Shown here piece by piece: positions 34,279 through 45,147 of a stretch of DNA of 64,000 nucleotides (positions are counted from its first letter, which is position 1; each line of letters begins with the position of its first letter). Made by a program: the position numbers and the translations under genes. Source of the stretch: Paramesorhizobium leguminum. GTDB lineage: Bacteria > Pseudomonadota > Alphaproteobacteria > Rhizobiales > Rhizobiaceae. The notes beneath the pieces are model-generated. The model was not told the DNA's origin, did no database searches, and saw only the letters and a list, made by a program, of their open reading frames with translations. The stretch is from NCBI RefSeq assembly GCF_003217235.1, contig NZ_QJTF01000001.1, positions 246,032 through 310,031 on the forward strand. Reading direction: 5' to 3'.

Positions 34279-35700
34279 TCAAACCGCCGTGCCGCCCACC
34301 GTCATCTGATCCATGCGCAGATGCGGCTGGCCGACGCCGACTGGCACCCATTGGCCGCCCTTGCCGCAATTGCCGGTGCCGGTGTCGAGCTTCATGTCGT
34401 TGCCGACCATCGAAACGCGGTGCATGGCGTCCGGGCCGTTGCCGATCAGCATCGCGCCCTTCAGCGGCGCGCCGATCCTGCCGTTTTCGATCATGTAGGC
34501 CTCGGTGCAGCCGAACACGAATTTGCCCGACGTGATATCCACTTGCCCGCCGCCGAAGGAAACGGCGTAGATGCCGTTCTTGACCGAAGCGATGATCTCT
34601 TCCGGTGTCTTGTCACCGGAGAGCATATAGGTGTTGGTCATGCGCGGCATCGGCACATGGGCGTAGGATTCGCGCCGTCCGTTGCCAGTCGGCTTCATGC
34701 CCATCAGCCGGGCGTTCTGCCTGTCCTGCATATAGCCGACGAGCTTGCCGTCCTCGATCAGCACCGTATGGTTGGAGGGGGTGCCCTCATCATCGACCGT
34801 CAGCGATCCGCGCCGCTCAGCCAATGTTCCGTCATCGACCACGGTGACGCCCTTGGCCGCGACCTGTTGTCCGAGAAGTCCGGCGAAGGCGGAGGTCTTC
34901 TTGCGGTTGAAATCGCCTTCCAACCCATGCCCCACCGCCTCATGCAGCATCACGCCCGGCCAGCCATTGGCCAGCACGATGTCGAAGGTGCCGGCGGGGG
35001 CGGGGATCGCTTCAAGATTGACCAATGCCTGGCGCAGCGCCTCGTCGGCGGCATGGCGCCAGCTGTCGCTGGCGATGAAATCGCCGAAACCCTTGCGCCC
35101 GCCCATGCTGTAGGAGCCCGATTCCTGCCGATCGCCATTGCCCGCCACCACGGAAACTGAAAGGCGCACCTGCGGGCGGATGTCGCGCACGAAATGACCG
35201 TCGGCGCGCAGGATCTCCACATGCTGCCACGATGCGCCGAGCGACACGGACACCTGCCGGACCTTCGGGTCCTTGGCGCGCAAATAAGCGTCGATTTCCT
35301 GCAGCAGCTTCACCTTGGCTTCGAAGCCGGGGCTGCCGAGCGGGTTCTCGTCGCCGTAAAGGCTGCGATTGGTGCCGGGGGGAGGGGCGGCATAGACGCC
35401 GGAATGACCCGTCGCGACCGCCGAGGCCGCATCCGCCGCCCGCTTCAGCGCGGCGAGAGAAAGTTCGCCCGCATGGGCATAGCCCACCGCTTCGCCCGCA
35501 ACCGCGCGCAGGCCGAAACCCTGTTCCTGGTTGAAAGAGCCGGTCTTCAGCCGCCCATTGTCGAAAACGAGCGATTCCGCCTCGCGATATTCGACGAAGA
35601 GTTCCCCGTCGTCGCTGCCCCTGAGGCTATCAGCCACGGTCTTGCGGATATCGTCGGGGGAGACGTCGAAACTGTCGATCAGGCTTTTCATGGGGCTCAT
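34279..35700 (-). CDS. tldD: Metalloprotease TldD
   Basis: The partner of TldE/PmbA in a zinc peptidase that degrades unfolded or modified peptides, including antibiotic precursors. The 473-residue protein contains the metal motif VMLHEAVGHGLEGDFNRKK near 250 (HExxxH). DDEGTPSNHTVLIEDGKLVG and FGGGQVDITSGKFVFGCTEA come further on. ATG at 35700 (MSPMKSLID) and ATG at 35691 are both possible; the second matches more family members. PmbA/TldE is not in the window. The gene runs opposite to the adjacent nucleotidyltransferase-fold gene's expected promoter, but on the same strand. Confidence 0.95.
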   Translation of the reverse strand: MSPMKSLIDSFDVSPDDIRKTVADSLRGSDDGELFVEYREAESLVFDNGRLKTGSFNQEQGFGLRAVAGEAVGYAHAGELSLAALKRAADAASAVATGHSGVYAAPPPGTNRSLYGDENPLGSPGFEAKVKLLQEIDAYLRAKDPKVRQVSVSLGASWQHVEILRADGHFVRDIRPQVRLSVSVVAGNGDRQESGSYSMGGRKGFGDFIASDSWRHAADEALRQALVNLEAIPAPAGTFDIVLANGWPGVMLHEAVGHGLEGDFNRKKTSAFAGLLGQQVAAKGVTVVDDGTLAERRGSLTVDDEGTPSNHTVLIEDGKLVGYMQDRQNARLMGMKPTGNGRRESYAHVPMPRMTNTYMLSGDKTPEEIIASVKNGIYAVSFGGGQVDITSGKFVFGCTEAYMIENGRIGAPLKGAMLIGNGPDAMHRVSMVGNDMKLDTGTGNCGKGGQWVPVGVGQPHLRMDQMTVGGTAV

Positions 35701-35750
35701 CCGTTCTTGTCGTTGTGAGCGGATGTAAGGTGTTGGGACGGTTGGGGCAA

Positions 35751-35876
35751 CCCTCCCCCTTGCGGGGAGGGTCGGCGCGGAGCGCCGGGGTGGGGGTGGT
35801 GAAGGATGGAGCGCAATCGTCTCCACCCCCATCCGCCCGCTTCGCGGGCACCTTCCCCGCAAGGGGGAAGGAGGGT
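35751..35876. repeat. Family B palindromic element, copy 3
   Basis: Arms CCCTCCCCCTTGCGGGGAGG and CCTTCCCCGCAAGGGGGAAG flank GGTGGGGGTGGTGAAGG and CCACCCCCATCCGCCCGC. The left half carries a GCGCGGAGCGCCGGGG variant and the right half a GCCCGCTTCGCGGGC variant, so the two halves are of different subtypes. It occupies the tldD to ialB-like gap. Confidence 0.85.
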
Positions 35877-35883
35877 GCCAAGC

Positions 35884-36432
35884 TTAGGGCAGCTTGTCGA
35901 ACCCTTCGCCGAACCCGTTCAACTCTACCGGAATGCCGATGCCTTCCTCCGGCGTCTGGAAGACGATGAAGGTGGCGGCCTTGCCGGTGCGCAGGGTCTG
36001 GATCAGCTGATCTTCCAGGATCACTTCCGCATAGCAGCCATCCTCGAAGCAGCGCACGAAATAGGCGCGGCCGATATCCTTGCCGTCCACATTGAGGCCG
36101 AGCCCGTTGGGAAGCAGCACGCCGAGCGGCGCCAGAACGCGCAGGATGCGCGCCTTGTTATCCGCCGTCTTCAGCACCACCACCGAGAGGCCCACTTCCG
36201 GCCGGTCGGCGGCAACCACGTTCTGGATCAGGGCGCATTGCTCTGTCTTGGCGCCCGCCGGCGTATCGCACAGGATAGACCATGCGCCATGCTGCGAGCG
36301 CATGGTGCCCTTCTGCTGCGGCGCGGCTGCGGTGGCTGGCTGATTCTGTTGGGCGAAAGCAGTTATCGGCGCGATCGCCGTGAGAAGCGTTGCGGCCGCA
36401 GCAAGACGCAGGACAAAGGTACGAAGGGTCAT
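35884..36432 (-). CDS. Invasion-associated locus B (IalB) family protein
   Basis: A 182-residue exported protein with signal peptide LRLAAAATLLTAIAPITAFA. The mature part contains QHGAWSILCDTPAGAKTEQC, LSVVVLKTADNKARILRV, FVRCFEDGCYAEVILED and the C-terminal GKAATFIVFQTPEEGIGIPV. These cysteine-flanked segments are characteristic of the IalB family, named from Bartonella erythrocyte invasion but widespread in non-pathogens. ATG at 36432 with GGAG six bases before is used. Periplasmic or envelope location is likely. Confidence 0.88.
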   Translation of the reverse strand: MTLRTFVLRLAAAATLLTAIAPITAFAQQNQPATAAAPQQKGTMRSQHGAWSILCDTPAGAKTEQCALIQNVVAADRPEVGLSVVVLKTADNKARILRVLAPLGVLLPNGLGLNVDGKDIGRAYFVRCFEDGCYAEVILEDQLIQTLRTGKAATFIVFQTPEEGIGIPVELNGFGEGFDKLP

Positions 36433-36546
36433 GAAAGCTCCAGGTCGAATCACTTGAGACGTTAACGCGCTGCGCCGGGTATGGAAAGAAGACACTTGAT
36501 TAGCCCGTGCGGGCAAAACATGGCTGGATTATGGGCTGATGCATTT

Positions 36547-36664
36547 CCTTCCCCCTTGCGGGGAAGGTGCCCGCGGAGCGGGCGGATGGGGGTGGTGACG
36601 ATTGTACTCTATCCTTCACCACCCCACCCCGGCGCTCCGCGCCGACCCTCCCCGCAAGGGGGAG
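36547..36664. repeat. Family B palindromic element, copy 4
   Basis: CCTTCCCCCTTGCGGGGAAG and CCCTCCCCGCAAGGGGGAGG flank GGTGCCCGCGGAGCGGGCGG and CCCCGGCGCTCCGCGCCGAC. It is the inverted form of copy 3 in respect of subtype halves. It lies in the 411-bp gap between the ialB-like gene and ctaC. The rest of that gap holds a hairpin CTGGGCG/CGCCCAG at 36777-36803 and otherwise nothing I can support. Confidence 0.85.
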
Positions 36665-36843
36665 GGCAAGTCCCGCCATCCTCATGCACAACAAAACGCG
36701 CAAAAATGCCGCATGGGATCATGTTCGCCTTCCTTGCGGCGCGGGATAATGTGTGGTTTGAACACGGCAAGGTAAACTGGGCGTGAGGAGTGGCGCCCAG
36801 CGAGACGATATGGAAGCAAGGCCTGCAATCGGGAGATATCCAG

Positions 36844-37722
36844 GTGAATAAGAATATTGTCACGTCGATGAGTGCTTTGGGGAGCGCTCTCGCGGTGCTC
36901 TTTACCAGCCAGGCCGCCCATGCGGACCAGCCGAAGCCCTGGGAATACCGGTTTCAGGATGCGGCCACCGGCATTGCCCAGCAGATCCATTGGTTCGAGC
37001 GCTATACGCTCTGGTTCATCGTCCCGATAACGGTTCTCGTCCTTCTGCTTCTGCTCTGGTGCATCGCGCGCTATCGCGCCGGCGCCAATCCCGAGCCGTC
37101 CAAGGTCAGCCACAACACGCTGGTCGAAATCGTCTGGACCGTCGGCCCGGTGATCGTGCTTCTGTTCCTTGCCATCCCTTCCTTCCAGCTTCTGACCGCG
37201 CAATATTCTCCCGATGAGCCGGGTCTGACCGTCAAGGCGACGGGCTACCAGTGGTACTGGGGCTATGAATATCAGGTCGACAACCCTGTGACCTTCGATT
37301 CGCTGCTGCTGCAGGATGCCGACCGCGCCGGCGCCGGCAAGGAAGATCGCGCTGTCTATCCGCGCCTTCTGGCTGTGGATAACGAGGTGGTGGTTCCCAT
37401 CGATACGACGGTTCGCCTTCTGGTGACGGGCGCCGATGTCATCCACTCCTGGGCGATGCCCGCTTTCGGCGTCAAGATGGACGCCGTCCCCGGCCGCATC
37501 AACGAAACCTGGTTCAAGGCCGACAAGCCCGGCCTTTACTACGGCCAGTGCTCGGAGCTTTGCGGCAAGGACCATGCCTTCATGCCCATCGCCGTGCGCG
37601 TCGTCTCTCCGGACCAGTACAACACCTGGCTGGCGGCTGCCCGCAACGATCTGCAGGGCGCCAACAAGGCTTTGATGGCCTCCGTCGAGGCGAACAAGAA
37701 CGTGACTGTGGCCGGCAACTGA
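36844..37722 (+). CDS. ctaC: Cytochrome c oxidase subunit II
   Basis: The CuA-bearing subunit of aa3-type oxidase, which accepts electrons from cytochrome c. The 292-residue protein has an N-terminal signal-like segment (ALGSALAVLFTSQAAHA), two membrane helices (about 50-110) and a periplasmic cupredoxin domain. Its CuA motif GQCSELCGKDHAFMPIAVR lies near 235. The aromatic segment TGYQWYWGYEYQ near 134 carries electrons to heme a. GTG at 36844 is chosen because GGGAG lies at a good distance upstream and it opens directly on the signal segment. It begins the ctaCDB-coxF-ctaGE group. Confidence 0.95.
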   Translation: MNKNIVTSMSALGSALAVLFTSQAAHADQPKPWEYRFQDAATGIAQQIHWFERYTLWFIVPITVLVLLLLLWCIARYRAGANPEPSKVSHNTLVEIVWTVGPVIVLLFLAIPSFQLLTAQYSPDEPGLTVKATGYQWYWGYEYQVDNPVTFDSLLLQDADRAGAGKEDRAVYPRLLAVDNEVVVPIDTTVRLLVTGADVIHSWAMPAFGVKMDAVPGRINETWFKADKPGLYYGQCSELCGKDHAFMPIAVRVVSPDQYNTWLAAARNDLQGANKALMASVEANKNVTVAGN

Positions 37723-37737
37723 TCCGGCTGTCATAGA

Positions 37738-39494
<1,757 letters not shown>

Positions 39495-39496
<2 letters not shown>

Positions 39497-39583
39497 GGCA
39501 ATAGGGCAGTAAGGGAGTAAGTGAGTAGGGGAACAGGTTTTTGCCAACATACTCCCTTATTCCCCTACTCACTTACTCCCTTG
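39495..39583. repeat. AGTRRGS-type palindromic array, copy 7
   Basis: The left arm begins in the ctaD stop codon and reads GGCAATAGGGCAGTAAGG and GAGTAAGTGAGTAGGGGA. The right arm is ACTCCCTTATTCCCCTACTC plus ACTTACTCCC. It ends just before the ribosome-binding region of ctaB. Confidence 0.85.
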
Positions 39584-39601
39584 ATGAAGAGGCCCAGACC
39601 C

Positions 39602-40540
39602 ATGTCCCTAGTTGAGCAAAACGGCAAAAACGGCGCCCGCCTTTCCGAGGCGCGCGCGAGTGATTACCTCGCGCTTCTCAAGCCGCGGGTGATGTCGCTC
39701 GTCGTCTTTACCGGGCTGGTGGGTCTCATGGTCGCGCCTGGTCATGTGAACCCGGTGCTGGGCGCCATCGCCATTCTCTGCATCGCCGTTGGCGCCGGCG
39801 CGTCTGGCGCGCTCAACATGTGGTACGATGCCGATATCGACGCCGTGATGAAGCGCACCCGCAACAGGCCTATTCCTGCGGGAATCATCTCGCGCGAGGA
39901 AGTGCTGGTCTTCGGCCTCGTCCTCTCGGCATTTTCGGTGATGGTGCTGGGCCTGTTCGTCAACTGGCTCGCGGCAGCGCTTCTCGCCTTCACCATCTTC
40001 TTTTACGTCGTCGTCTATACGATGTGGCTGAAGCGCTCCACGCCGCAGAACATCGTCATCGGCGGCGCGGCAGGCGCGTTTCCGCCTGTCATCGGCTGGG
40101 CCGCCGCAACCGGTACGATCGGCTGGGAGAGCCTCGTTCTTTTCGCGATCATCTTCCTGTGGACGCCGCCGCATTTCTGGGCGCTTTCGCTGTTTACCAC
40201 CAACGACTACGCCGCCGCCCGCGTGCCGATGATGCCGAATGTGCATGGCGAGGCTTCGACCAAGCTGCAGATCCTGATCTATACGCTCATCGTCGCGCCG
40301 GTCGGCGTGCTGCCCTGGGCGATGGGCTTCGCCGGGCCGGTCTATGGCGTCGTCTCCTTGGGCCTGGGCCTTACGTTCATCGCCTATGCGTGGGGGCTGT
40401 GGCGCGCATCGTCGGCGGAAGCCGCATTGAAAAGCGCAAAGAAACTTTTCGGCTTCTCCCTTCTTTATCTCTTCGGCCTGTTCGCGGTCCTCCTCGGCGA
40501 GACAATCGCGCGCAGCATCCCGCACTGGATAGGCGCATGA
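39602..40540 (+). CDS. ctaB: Protoheme IX farnesyltransferase
   Basis: A polytopic membrane enzyme that farnesylates heme b to heme o, the precursor of heme a for the oxidase above. The 312-residue protein shows the UbiA-superfamily aspartate motif [19 protein letters not shown] near 78-96 and a second conserved loop [16 protein letters not shown] near 194. Length and helices are normal. ATG at 39602 with AAGAGG upstream is chosen over ATG at 39584. Its stop overlaps the coxF start. Confidence 0.95.
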   Translation: MSLVEQNGKNGARLSEARASDYLALLKPRVMSLVVFTGLVGLMVAPGHVNPVLGAIAILCIAVGAGASGALNMWYDADIDAVMKRTRNRPIPAGIISREEVLVFGLVLSAFSVMVLGLFVNWLAAALLAFTIFFYVVVYTMWLKRSTPQNIVIGGAAGAFPPVIGWAAATGTIGWESLVLFAIIFLWTPPHFWALSLFTTNDYAAARVPMMPNVHGEASTKLQILIYTLIVAPVGVLPWAMGFAGPVYGVVSLGLGLTFIAYAWGLWRASSAEAALKSAKKLFGFSLLYLFGLFAVLLGETIARSIPHWIGA

Positions 40541-40707
40541 ACATGACGGATACGGAACTGGAAACCATCAGCCAGAGCGACAAGCAGAAGAAGGCCCAGC
40601 GCAACCGCTCCGTGGCCCTCGGCATCGCGCTCGGGCTTTTCGTCCTGATTGTCTATGTCGGCACATGGGCAAAGCTGGGTGCCAATGTGTTGGCAAGGCC
40701 GTTGTAG
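40537..40707 (+). CDS. coxF: Small CoxF-like oxidase-associated membrane protein
   Basis: A 56-residue single-helix protein ([20 protein letters not shown] at the start, then [20 protein letters not shown] as the membrane segment). It overlaps the ctaB stop as ATGA and precedes ctaG. That position and design match the small CoxF-like proteins found between ctaB and ctaG in alphaproteobacteria. The exact role in oxidase assembly is not established here. It is too small for a default ORF cut-off, but context and frame support it. Confidence 0.8.
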   Translation: MNMTDTELETISQSDKQKKAQRNRSVALGIALGLFVLIVYVGTWAKLGANVLARPL

Positions 40708-40739
40708 GGAGATTTTTGTTGCTGGGATCGCGCGCCATT

Positions 40740-40850
40740 TGCCCCTCACCCTTACCCTCTCCCCGCAAGCGGGGCGAGGGGGGCATAGACGTTGCCACCT
40801 CTTCCTTCTCCCCGCGTGCGGGGAGAAGGTGCCGGCAGGCGGATGAGGGG
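40740..40850. repeat. Family D palindromic element, copy 1
   Basis: GCCCCTCACCCTTACCCTCT, then CCCCGCAAGCGGGG, then TTCTCCCCGCGTGCGGGGAG, ending GGATGAGGGGC. Two internal hairpins are enclosed by CCCCTCA/TGAGGGG. It lies between coxF and ctaG. Confidence 0.8.
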
Positions 40851-40893
40851 CATCCAGCTAGTGTTTCCATCTCAGACTGTGCTGGGTGATTCC

Positions 40894-41496
40894 ATGACGG
40901 GGGAGAAACAAGCAACAACCCACCGCTCCAACCGCCGCGTCGCCGCCGCGTGCGTCGTCTTCTTCACGTCTATGGTCGGCGCGGCCTATGCCTCCGTGCC
41001 GCTGTACCGGATGTTCTGCCAGGTGACGGGCTATGGCGGCACGACGCAGCGGGTCGAGCAGATGTCGGATGTGATCCTCGACCGCACGATCAATGTCCGC
41101 TTCGATGCCAATACCTCCGGCGCGCTGCCATGGGATTTCAAACCGGTCGAGCGGCAGGTGACGCTCAAGATCGGCGAGACGAAGCAGATAAGCTATGCAG
41201 GCCGCAATCTGGCGGCCAATCCGACATCGGGCCGCGCCACCTTCAACGTGACGCCGGAGCGTGCGGGCGCCTATTTCAACAAGGTGCAGTGCTTCTGCTT
41301 CACCGATACGACATTGCAGCCGGGCGAGCAGATGGACATGCCGGTCGTGTTCTTCGTCGATCCAGAGATCGTCAACGACCCGGACCTGAAGGATTTAAGG
41401 ACGATCACGCTTTCCTATACGTTCTTCCCCATTGACAAGCCGCAGCCTGTCGCGCAAAGCGCGAAAACTGGGGCAGGGAAAAGCGGAAAGTTATAG
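40894..41496 (+). CDS. ctaG: Cytochrome c oxidase assembly protein CtaG (Cox11)
   Basis: This copper chaperone inserts CuB into subunit I. The 200-residue protein has one N-terminal membrane helix ([20 protein letters not shown] near 14-33) and a periplasmic domain. That domain carries the conserved copper-binding CFCF motif in [18 protein letters not shown] near 131. [15 protein letters not shown] near 36 also contains a conserved cysteine. ATG at 40894 is chosen since the upstream frame is repeat. It belongs to the same assembly operon. Confidence 0.95.
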   Translation: MTGEKQATTHRSNRRVAAACVVFFTSMVGAAYASVPLYRMFCQVTGYGGTTQRVEQMSDVILDRTINVRFDANTSGALPWDFKPVERQVTLKIGETKQISYAGRNLAANPTSGRATFNVTPERAGAYFNKVQCFCFTDTTLQPGEQMDMPVVFFVDPEIVNDPDLKDLRTITLSYTFFPIDKPQPVAQSAKTGAGKSGKL

Positions 41497-41557
41497 AGTT
41501 AGAGCCAGCTCCGCCTCCGGGCGAAGCGGGGGATGAAGATGAACCTTGGGGATTGAA

Positions 41558-42436
41558 ATGGCTGACGTCCACCAGAAAAATCACGATTATCATATCATCG
41601 ATCCAAGCCCGTGGCCGTTTCTGAGTTCCATGGGCGCATTCGTGCTGGCGCTCGGCGGCATCGCCTATATGCGCTGGCTTAACCAGAGCGACCTGCATCT
41701 TTTCGGCATCAATTTTGTCGGCCCGTGGCTGTTCGTCATCGGCCTCATCCTTGTGCTCTACACCATGTATGGCTGGTGGTCGGCGGTGATCAAGGAAGGC
41801 CGCGAGGGTCATCATACCCGCGTCGTGGCGCTGCACCTGCGTTATGGCATGATCATGTTCATCGCCTCCGAGGTGATGTTCTTCGCCGCTTGGTTCTGGG
41901 CCTATTTCGATGTGAGCCTGTTCCCCAACGAGGCGCATCAGGTTGCCCGCGCCGCGTATACCGGCGGCGTCTGGCCGCCTAAGGGCGTCGAGGTTCTCGA
42001 TCCGCTGCACCTGCCGCTTTACAACACTGTCATCCTGCTTCTGTCGGGCACGACGGTCACCTGGGCGCACCATTCGCTCCTGCATAACGACCGCAAGGGT
42101 CTGATCTGGGGCTTGGCCCTCACGGTTGCGCTCGGCCTGTTGTTCTCGTCGGTTCAGGCCTATGAGTACATGCACGCTCCGTTCGAGTTCAAGAACTCGA
42201 TCTACGGCGCAACCTTCTTCATGGCGACCGGCTTCCATGGTTTCCACGTCATCGTCGGCACCATCTTCCTGGCGGTCTGCCTGATCAGGGCCATGCGCGG
42301 CGCCTTCACGCCGACAAACCATTTCGGCTTCGAAGCGGCTGCCTGGTATTGGCACTTCGTCGACGTGGTGTGGCTGTTCCTCTTCTTCGCAGTCTACGTC
42401 TGGGGCGGCTGGGGCGCACCGATGGCGGAGGGCTGA
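41558..42436 (+). CDS. ctaE: Cytochrome c oxidase subunit III
   Basis: The 292-residue third core subunit, which stabilises the oxidase and supports proton uptake. It starts MADVHQKNHDYHIIDPSPWP and has seven hydrophobic helices. Family-typical stretches are GMIMFIASEVMFFAAWFWAY near 101, TTVTWAHHSLLHNDRKG near 160, and FYMATGFHGFHVIVGTIFL-like sequence near 227. ATG at 41558 is preferred to the TTG at 41546. A family B element follows it. Confidence 0.95.
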   Translation: MADVHQKNHDYHIIDPSPWPFLSSMGAFVLALGGIAYMRWLNQSDLHLFGINFVGPWLFVIGLILVLYTMYGWWSAVIKEGREGHHTRVVALHLRYGMIMFIASEVMFFAAWFWAYFDVSLFPNEAHQVARAAYTGGVWPPKGVEVLDPLHLPLYNTVILLLSGTTVTWAHHSLLHNDRKGLIWGLALTVALGLLFSSVQAYEYMHAPFEFKNSIYGATFFMATGFHGFHVIVGTIFLAVCLIRAMRGAFTPTNHFGFEAAAWYWHFVDVVWLFLFFAVYVWGGWGAPMAEG

Positions 42437-42450
42437 GGCGGCTCGGCGCG

Positions 42451-42603
42451 CGCCCTCCTTCCCCCTTGCGGGGAAGGTGCCCGCGTAGCGGGCGGATGGG
42501 GGTGGTAAAGGCAGTGCGCTACGGATCGGCGTTAGGATGTAACCGTCACCACCCCCACCCGGCCTTACGGGCCACCCTCCCCGCAAGGGGGAGGGAGGGC
42601 GCG
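42451..42603. repeat. Family B palindromic element, copy 5
   Basis: CGCCCTCCTTCCCCCTTGCG and CGCAAGGGGGAGGGAGGGCG are the outer arms. GGTGCCCGCGTAGCGGGCGG and the right-hand CCGGCCTTACGGGCCACC are internal hairpins. It is between ctaE and the DUF983 gene. Confidence 0.85.
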
Positions 42604-42638
42604 AATCGGTCCAGCGACCCGCCCTTCAAGGAAGTTTC

Positions 42639-43025
42639 ATGCCCGACATCCAGCCCTCCCATCCCCCAGTCGACCCCATCCGCGCCGGCATCCTAGGCCG
42701 CTGCCCGCGCTGCGGTGAAGGCCGGCTGTTCGAGGGCTACCTGAACACCGCCAAGAGCTGCAACAAATGCGGGCTGGATTATTCCTTCGCCGATTCCGGC
42801 GATGGCCCGGCTGCCTTTGTCATCCTCATCGTCGGCTTTCTCGTGGTCGGCCTCGCGCTCTGGATGGAAGTGGCGCTCAACCCGCCGCTATGGGTACATT
42901 TCATTCTCTGGGTCCCGCTGGCGATTATCCTGAGCCTCGCTTTCCTGCGCTGCATCAAGGGCATCCTGATCACCCTGCAATATAGCAACAAGGCGGCGCA
43001 AGGCCGTCTGGACGATAGCAAATGA
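42639..43025 (+). CDS. DUF983 domain protein, oxidase-associated
   Basis: A 128-residue protein with two N-terminal zinc-ribbon pairs (GRCPRCGEGRLFEG near 25 and KSCNKCGLDYSFADS near 44) followed by two membrane helices (FVILIVGFLVVGLALWMEVA and the next). This is the DUF983 pattern. Such genes lie between ctaE and surf1 in many alphaproteobacteria, suggesting a role in oxidase biogenesis, which remains unproven. Its stop overlaps the surf1 start as ATGA. Confidence 0.88.
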   Translation: MPDIQPSHPPVDPIRAGILGRCPRCGEGRLFEGYLNTAKSCNKCGLDYSFADSGDGPAAFVILIVGFLVVGLALWMEVALNPPLWVHFILWVPLAIILSLAFLRCIKGILITLQYSNKAAQGRLDDSK

Positions 43026-43777
43026 ACAGGGCAATCCAAACAAACCAGCGCGGTTCTGAAATGGGGTTTCCCTGGGCAGTCGCAATTCTGAGCCTTGCCG
43101 CCTTCTGCCTCCTGATCGCCCTTGGAACCTGGCAGGTCGAGCGCCTCCGCTGGAAGGAGACGCTGCTGGCAACAATCAAGGAGCGCGTCGCTTCTCCGCC
43201 TCGACCGCTTGATCAAATCGAGGCGCTTTATGCCAAATCCGGCGATGTTGAATATTGGCCGGTGAAGGCAACAGGCCGCTTCCTCAATCAGGACGAGCGC
43301 CATTTCTTCGCCACCCACCAAGGCCAATCCGGTTTTTACATCTATACGCCATTGCAAATGGCCGATGGCCGGGCCGTCCTCATCAATCGCGGCTTCGTCC
43401 CCTATGACCGCAAGAATGCCCCGACGCGAGTGGAGGGCCAGGTCGCCGGCGAAGTGACAGTAACAGGTCTTGCCCGCTATCTCTTGAAGGGGAAGCCGTC
43501 CTCGCTGGTGCCGGACAATGACCCGGCCAAGAACATGTTCTACTGGAAGGATTGGGCGGCAATGGTGGAGACGGCGGGCCTCGATCCCGCCAGAACTGTT
43601 CCTTTCTTCATCGATGCCGATACCGCGCCCAATCCGGGTGGGCTCCCCGTCGGCGGCGTCACCATCATCGATTTGCCCAACAACCATTTGCAATACGCCG
43701 TCACATGGTATGGTCTGGCGCTGGCTCTCGCCGCCGTCACGGGTGTGTGGTTCTGGCGGCGGGGCCAAAGGGGTTGA
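43022..43777 (+). CDS. SURF1 family cytochrome oxidase biogenesis protein
   Basis: A 251-residue inner-membrane protein with N- and C-terminal helices (AVAILSLAAFCLLIALGTWQ near 19-38; WYGLALALAAVTGVWFW at the end) around a periplasmic domain. Family hallmarks are GTWQVERLRWKETLL, YIYTPLQMADGRAVLINRGF near 107 and the C-terminal NNHLQYAVTWYGLAL. SURF1 proteins help insert heme a into subunit I. It is the last oxidase gene of the block. Confidence 0.93.
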   Translation: MNRAIQTNQRGSEMGFPWAVAILSLAAFCLLIALGTWQVERLRWKETLLATIKERVASPPRPLDQIEALYAKSGDVEYWPVKATGRFLNQDERHFFATHQGQSGFYIYTPLQMADGRAVLINRGFVPYDRKNAPTRVEGQVAGEVTVTGLARYLLKGKPSSLVPDNDPAKNMFYWKDWAAMVETAGLDPARTVPFFIDADTAPNPGGLPVGGVTIIDLPNNHLQYAVTWYGLALALAAVTGVWFWRRGQRG

Positions 43778-43799
43778 GTAGGTTTGATAGTGAGCTTGT

Positions 43800-43969
43800 C
43801 ATCCCACCCCCCTCTGCCCTGCCGGGCATCTCCCCCTCGCGGGGGGAGATTAGCTGACACGAACCATGCTACTCATTTTTCAACGTCTGCGATTTGTGCC
43901 GACATCCATGAAGGCGTAATCTCCCCCCGCGAGGGGGAGATGGCTGGCAAGCCAGAGGGGGGTGGGATG
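43800..43969. repeat. Family A palindromic element, copy 4 (inverted)
   Basis: Ends CATCCCACCCCCCTCTG and CAGAGGGGGGTGGGATG are the same as copy 1. The centre (TTCAACGTCTGCGATTTG) is the reverse complement of the copy 1 centre, and the CCCTGCCGGG and GGCTGGCAAGCC arm types are exchanged. It lies between surf1 and ispH. Confidence 0.88.
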
Positions 43970-43998
43970 AAAGCCTCGACATGAAACAAGGTTCAAGA

Positions 43999-45000
43999 AT
44001 GATCGCTAAACAACCCCTCACCATCCGCCTTTGCGGCCCGCGCGGCTTTTGTGCCGGTGTGGACCGGGCGATCCAGATCGTGGTTCTCGCGCTGAAGAAA
44101 TACGGCGCGCCGATCTATGTCCGCCATGAGATCGTGCATAACCGCTACGTCGTCCAGGGCTTGCAGGCGAGGGGGGCGGTTTTTGTCGAGGAACTGGACG
44201 AGATCCCTGAGCAGCATCGCGGCCAGCCTGTCGTCTTCTCCGCCCATGGCGTGCCGAAATCGGTGCCGGAGGATGCAATGGCGAAGAATCTTTTCTATCT
44301 CGACGCCACCTGTCCCCTGGTGTCGAAGGTGCACAAGCAGGCCATGCGGCATCAGCGCCTTGGGCGGCATGTCATCCTGATCGGCCATTCCGGCCACCCG
44401 GAGGTCATCGGCACCATGGGCCAATTGCCGGAGGGATCGGTCACGCTCATCGAGACGATAGCGGATGCGGAAGCCTATCAGCCGGAGGACCCGTCGCGCT
44501 TGGGTTTCGTCACCCAGACCACGTTGTCCGTCGATGATACCGCCGGCATCGTCGCCGTCCTGCAGCGCCGCTTTCCGGAGCTGACCGCGCCCGCCGCCGA
44601 ATCGATCTGCTATGCCACGACCAACCGGCAGGACGCGGTGAAGGCGGCAGCCAGCGGCTGCGACCTGTTCCTCATCGTCGGCGCGCCCAATTCATCCAAT
44701 TCCAAGCGGCTGGTCGAGGTCGCCGAGCGCGCCGGCGCGCGCCAGGCTATGCTGGTGCAGCGCGCCGCCGATATCGAATGGGAATTGGTCGGCGACATTT
44801 CGGTCGTCGGCCTGTCCGCCGGCGCATCCGCGCCGGAAATCATCGTAGACGAGATCATGGAGGCCTTTTCAGACCGCTATGAGGTCACGATCGAATTGGC
44901 GGAAACGACCATCGAGACGGAGAATTTCCTCGTCAACCGCGAGCTGCGCGATGTCGAACTGACGCCGCGAGACATGGCGTTTGTGAATGGAGAGAGATAG
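43999..45000 (+). CDS. ispH: 4-hydroxy-3-methylbut-2-enyl diphosphate reductase
   Basis: The last MEP-pathway enzyme, making IPP and DMAPP with a 4Fe-4S cluster. The three cluster cysteines are in [18 protein letters not shown] near 9-26, [15 protein letters not shown] near 99 and [14 protein letters not shown] near 204. [14 protein letters not shown] and [11 protein letters not shown] are also diagnostic. ATG at 43999 follows a weak AAGG; ATG at 43981 would add six residues. The order ispH-thrB-rnhA is conserved in Hyphomicrobiales. Confidence 0.96.
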   Translation: MIAKQPLTIRLCGPRGFCAGVDRAIQIVVLALKKYGAPIYVRHEIVHNRYVVQGLQARGAVFVEELDEIPEQHRGQPVVFSAHGVPKSVPEDAMAKNLFYLDATCPLVSKVHKQAMRHQRLGRHVILIGHSGHPEVIGTMGQLPEGSVTLIETIADAEAYQPEDPSRLGFVTQTTLSVDDTAGIVAVLQRRFPELTAPAAESICYATTNRQDAVKAAASGCDLFLIVGAPNSSNSKRLVEVAERAGARQAMLVQRAADIEWELVGDISVVGLSAGASAPEIIVDEIMEAFSDRYEVTIELAETTIETENFLVNRELRDVELTPRDMAFVNGER

Positions 45001-45001
45001 G

Positions 45002-45133
45002 AATAGTGAGCGGTGAACAGTAAGCAGTGAGCAGACCGCTCTTCCGGCTTTCCAGCTCACAGCTCACAGCTCACAGCTCACAGCTCACAGCTCACAGCTC
45101 ACAGCTCACAGCTCACAGCTCACTGTTCACTAT
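45002..45133. repeat. AGTRRGS-type palindromic array, copy 8 (AGCTCAC heptamer array)
   Basis: The left arm contains AGTGAGCGGTGAACAGTAAG and CAGTGAGCAG. After TTCCGGCTTTCC comes a run of about ten perfect AGCTCAC heptamers (45052-45121) ending TGTTCACTATTT. The array starts directly after the ispH stop and ends 15 bp before thrB. The heptamer run is long enough to vary in copy number. Confidence 0.9.
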
Positions 45134-45147
45134 TTTACTGGATTCCC

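Noticed and set aside
34133..34369. N-terminal extension of the nucleotidyltransferase-fold protein
   Set aside because: The extra residues arise from the operator-like repeats (VTDKKPFTVCN patterns) and overlap the 3' end of tldD. ATG at 34132 is the simpler start.
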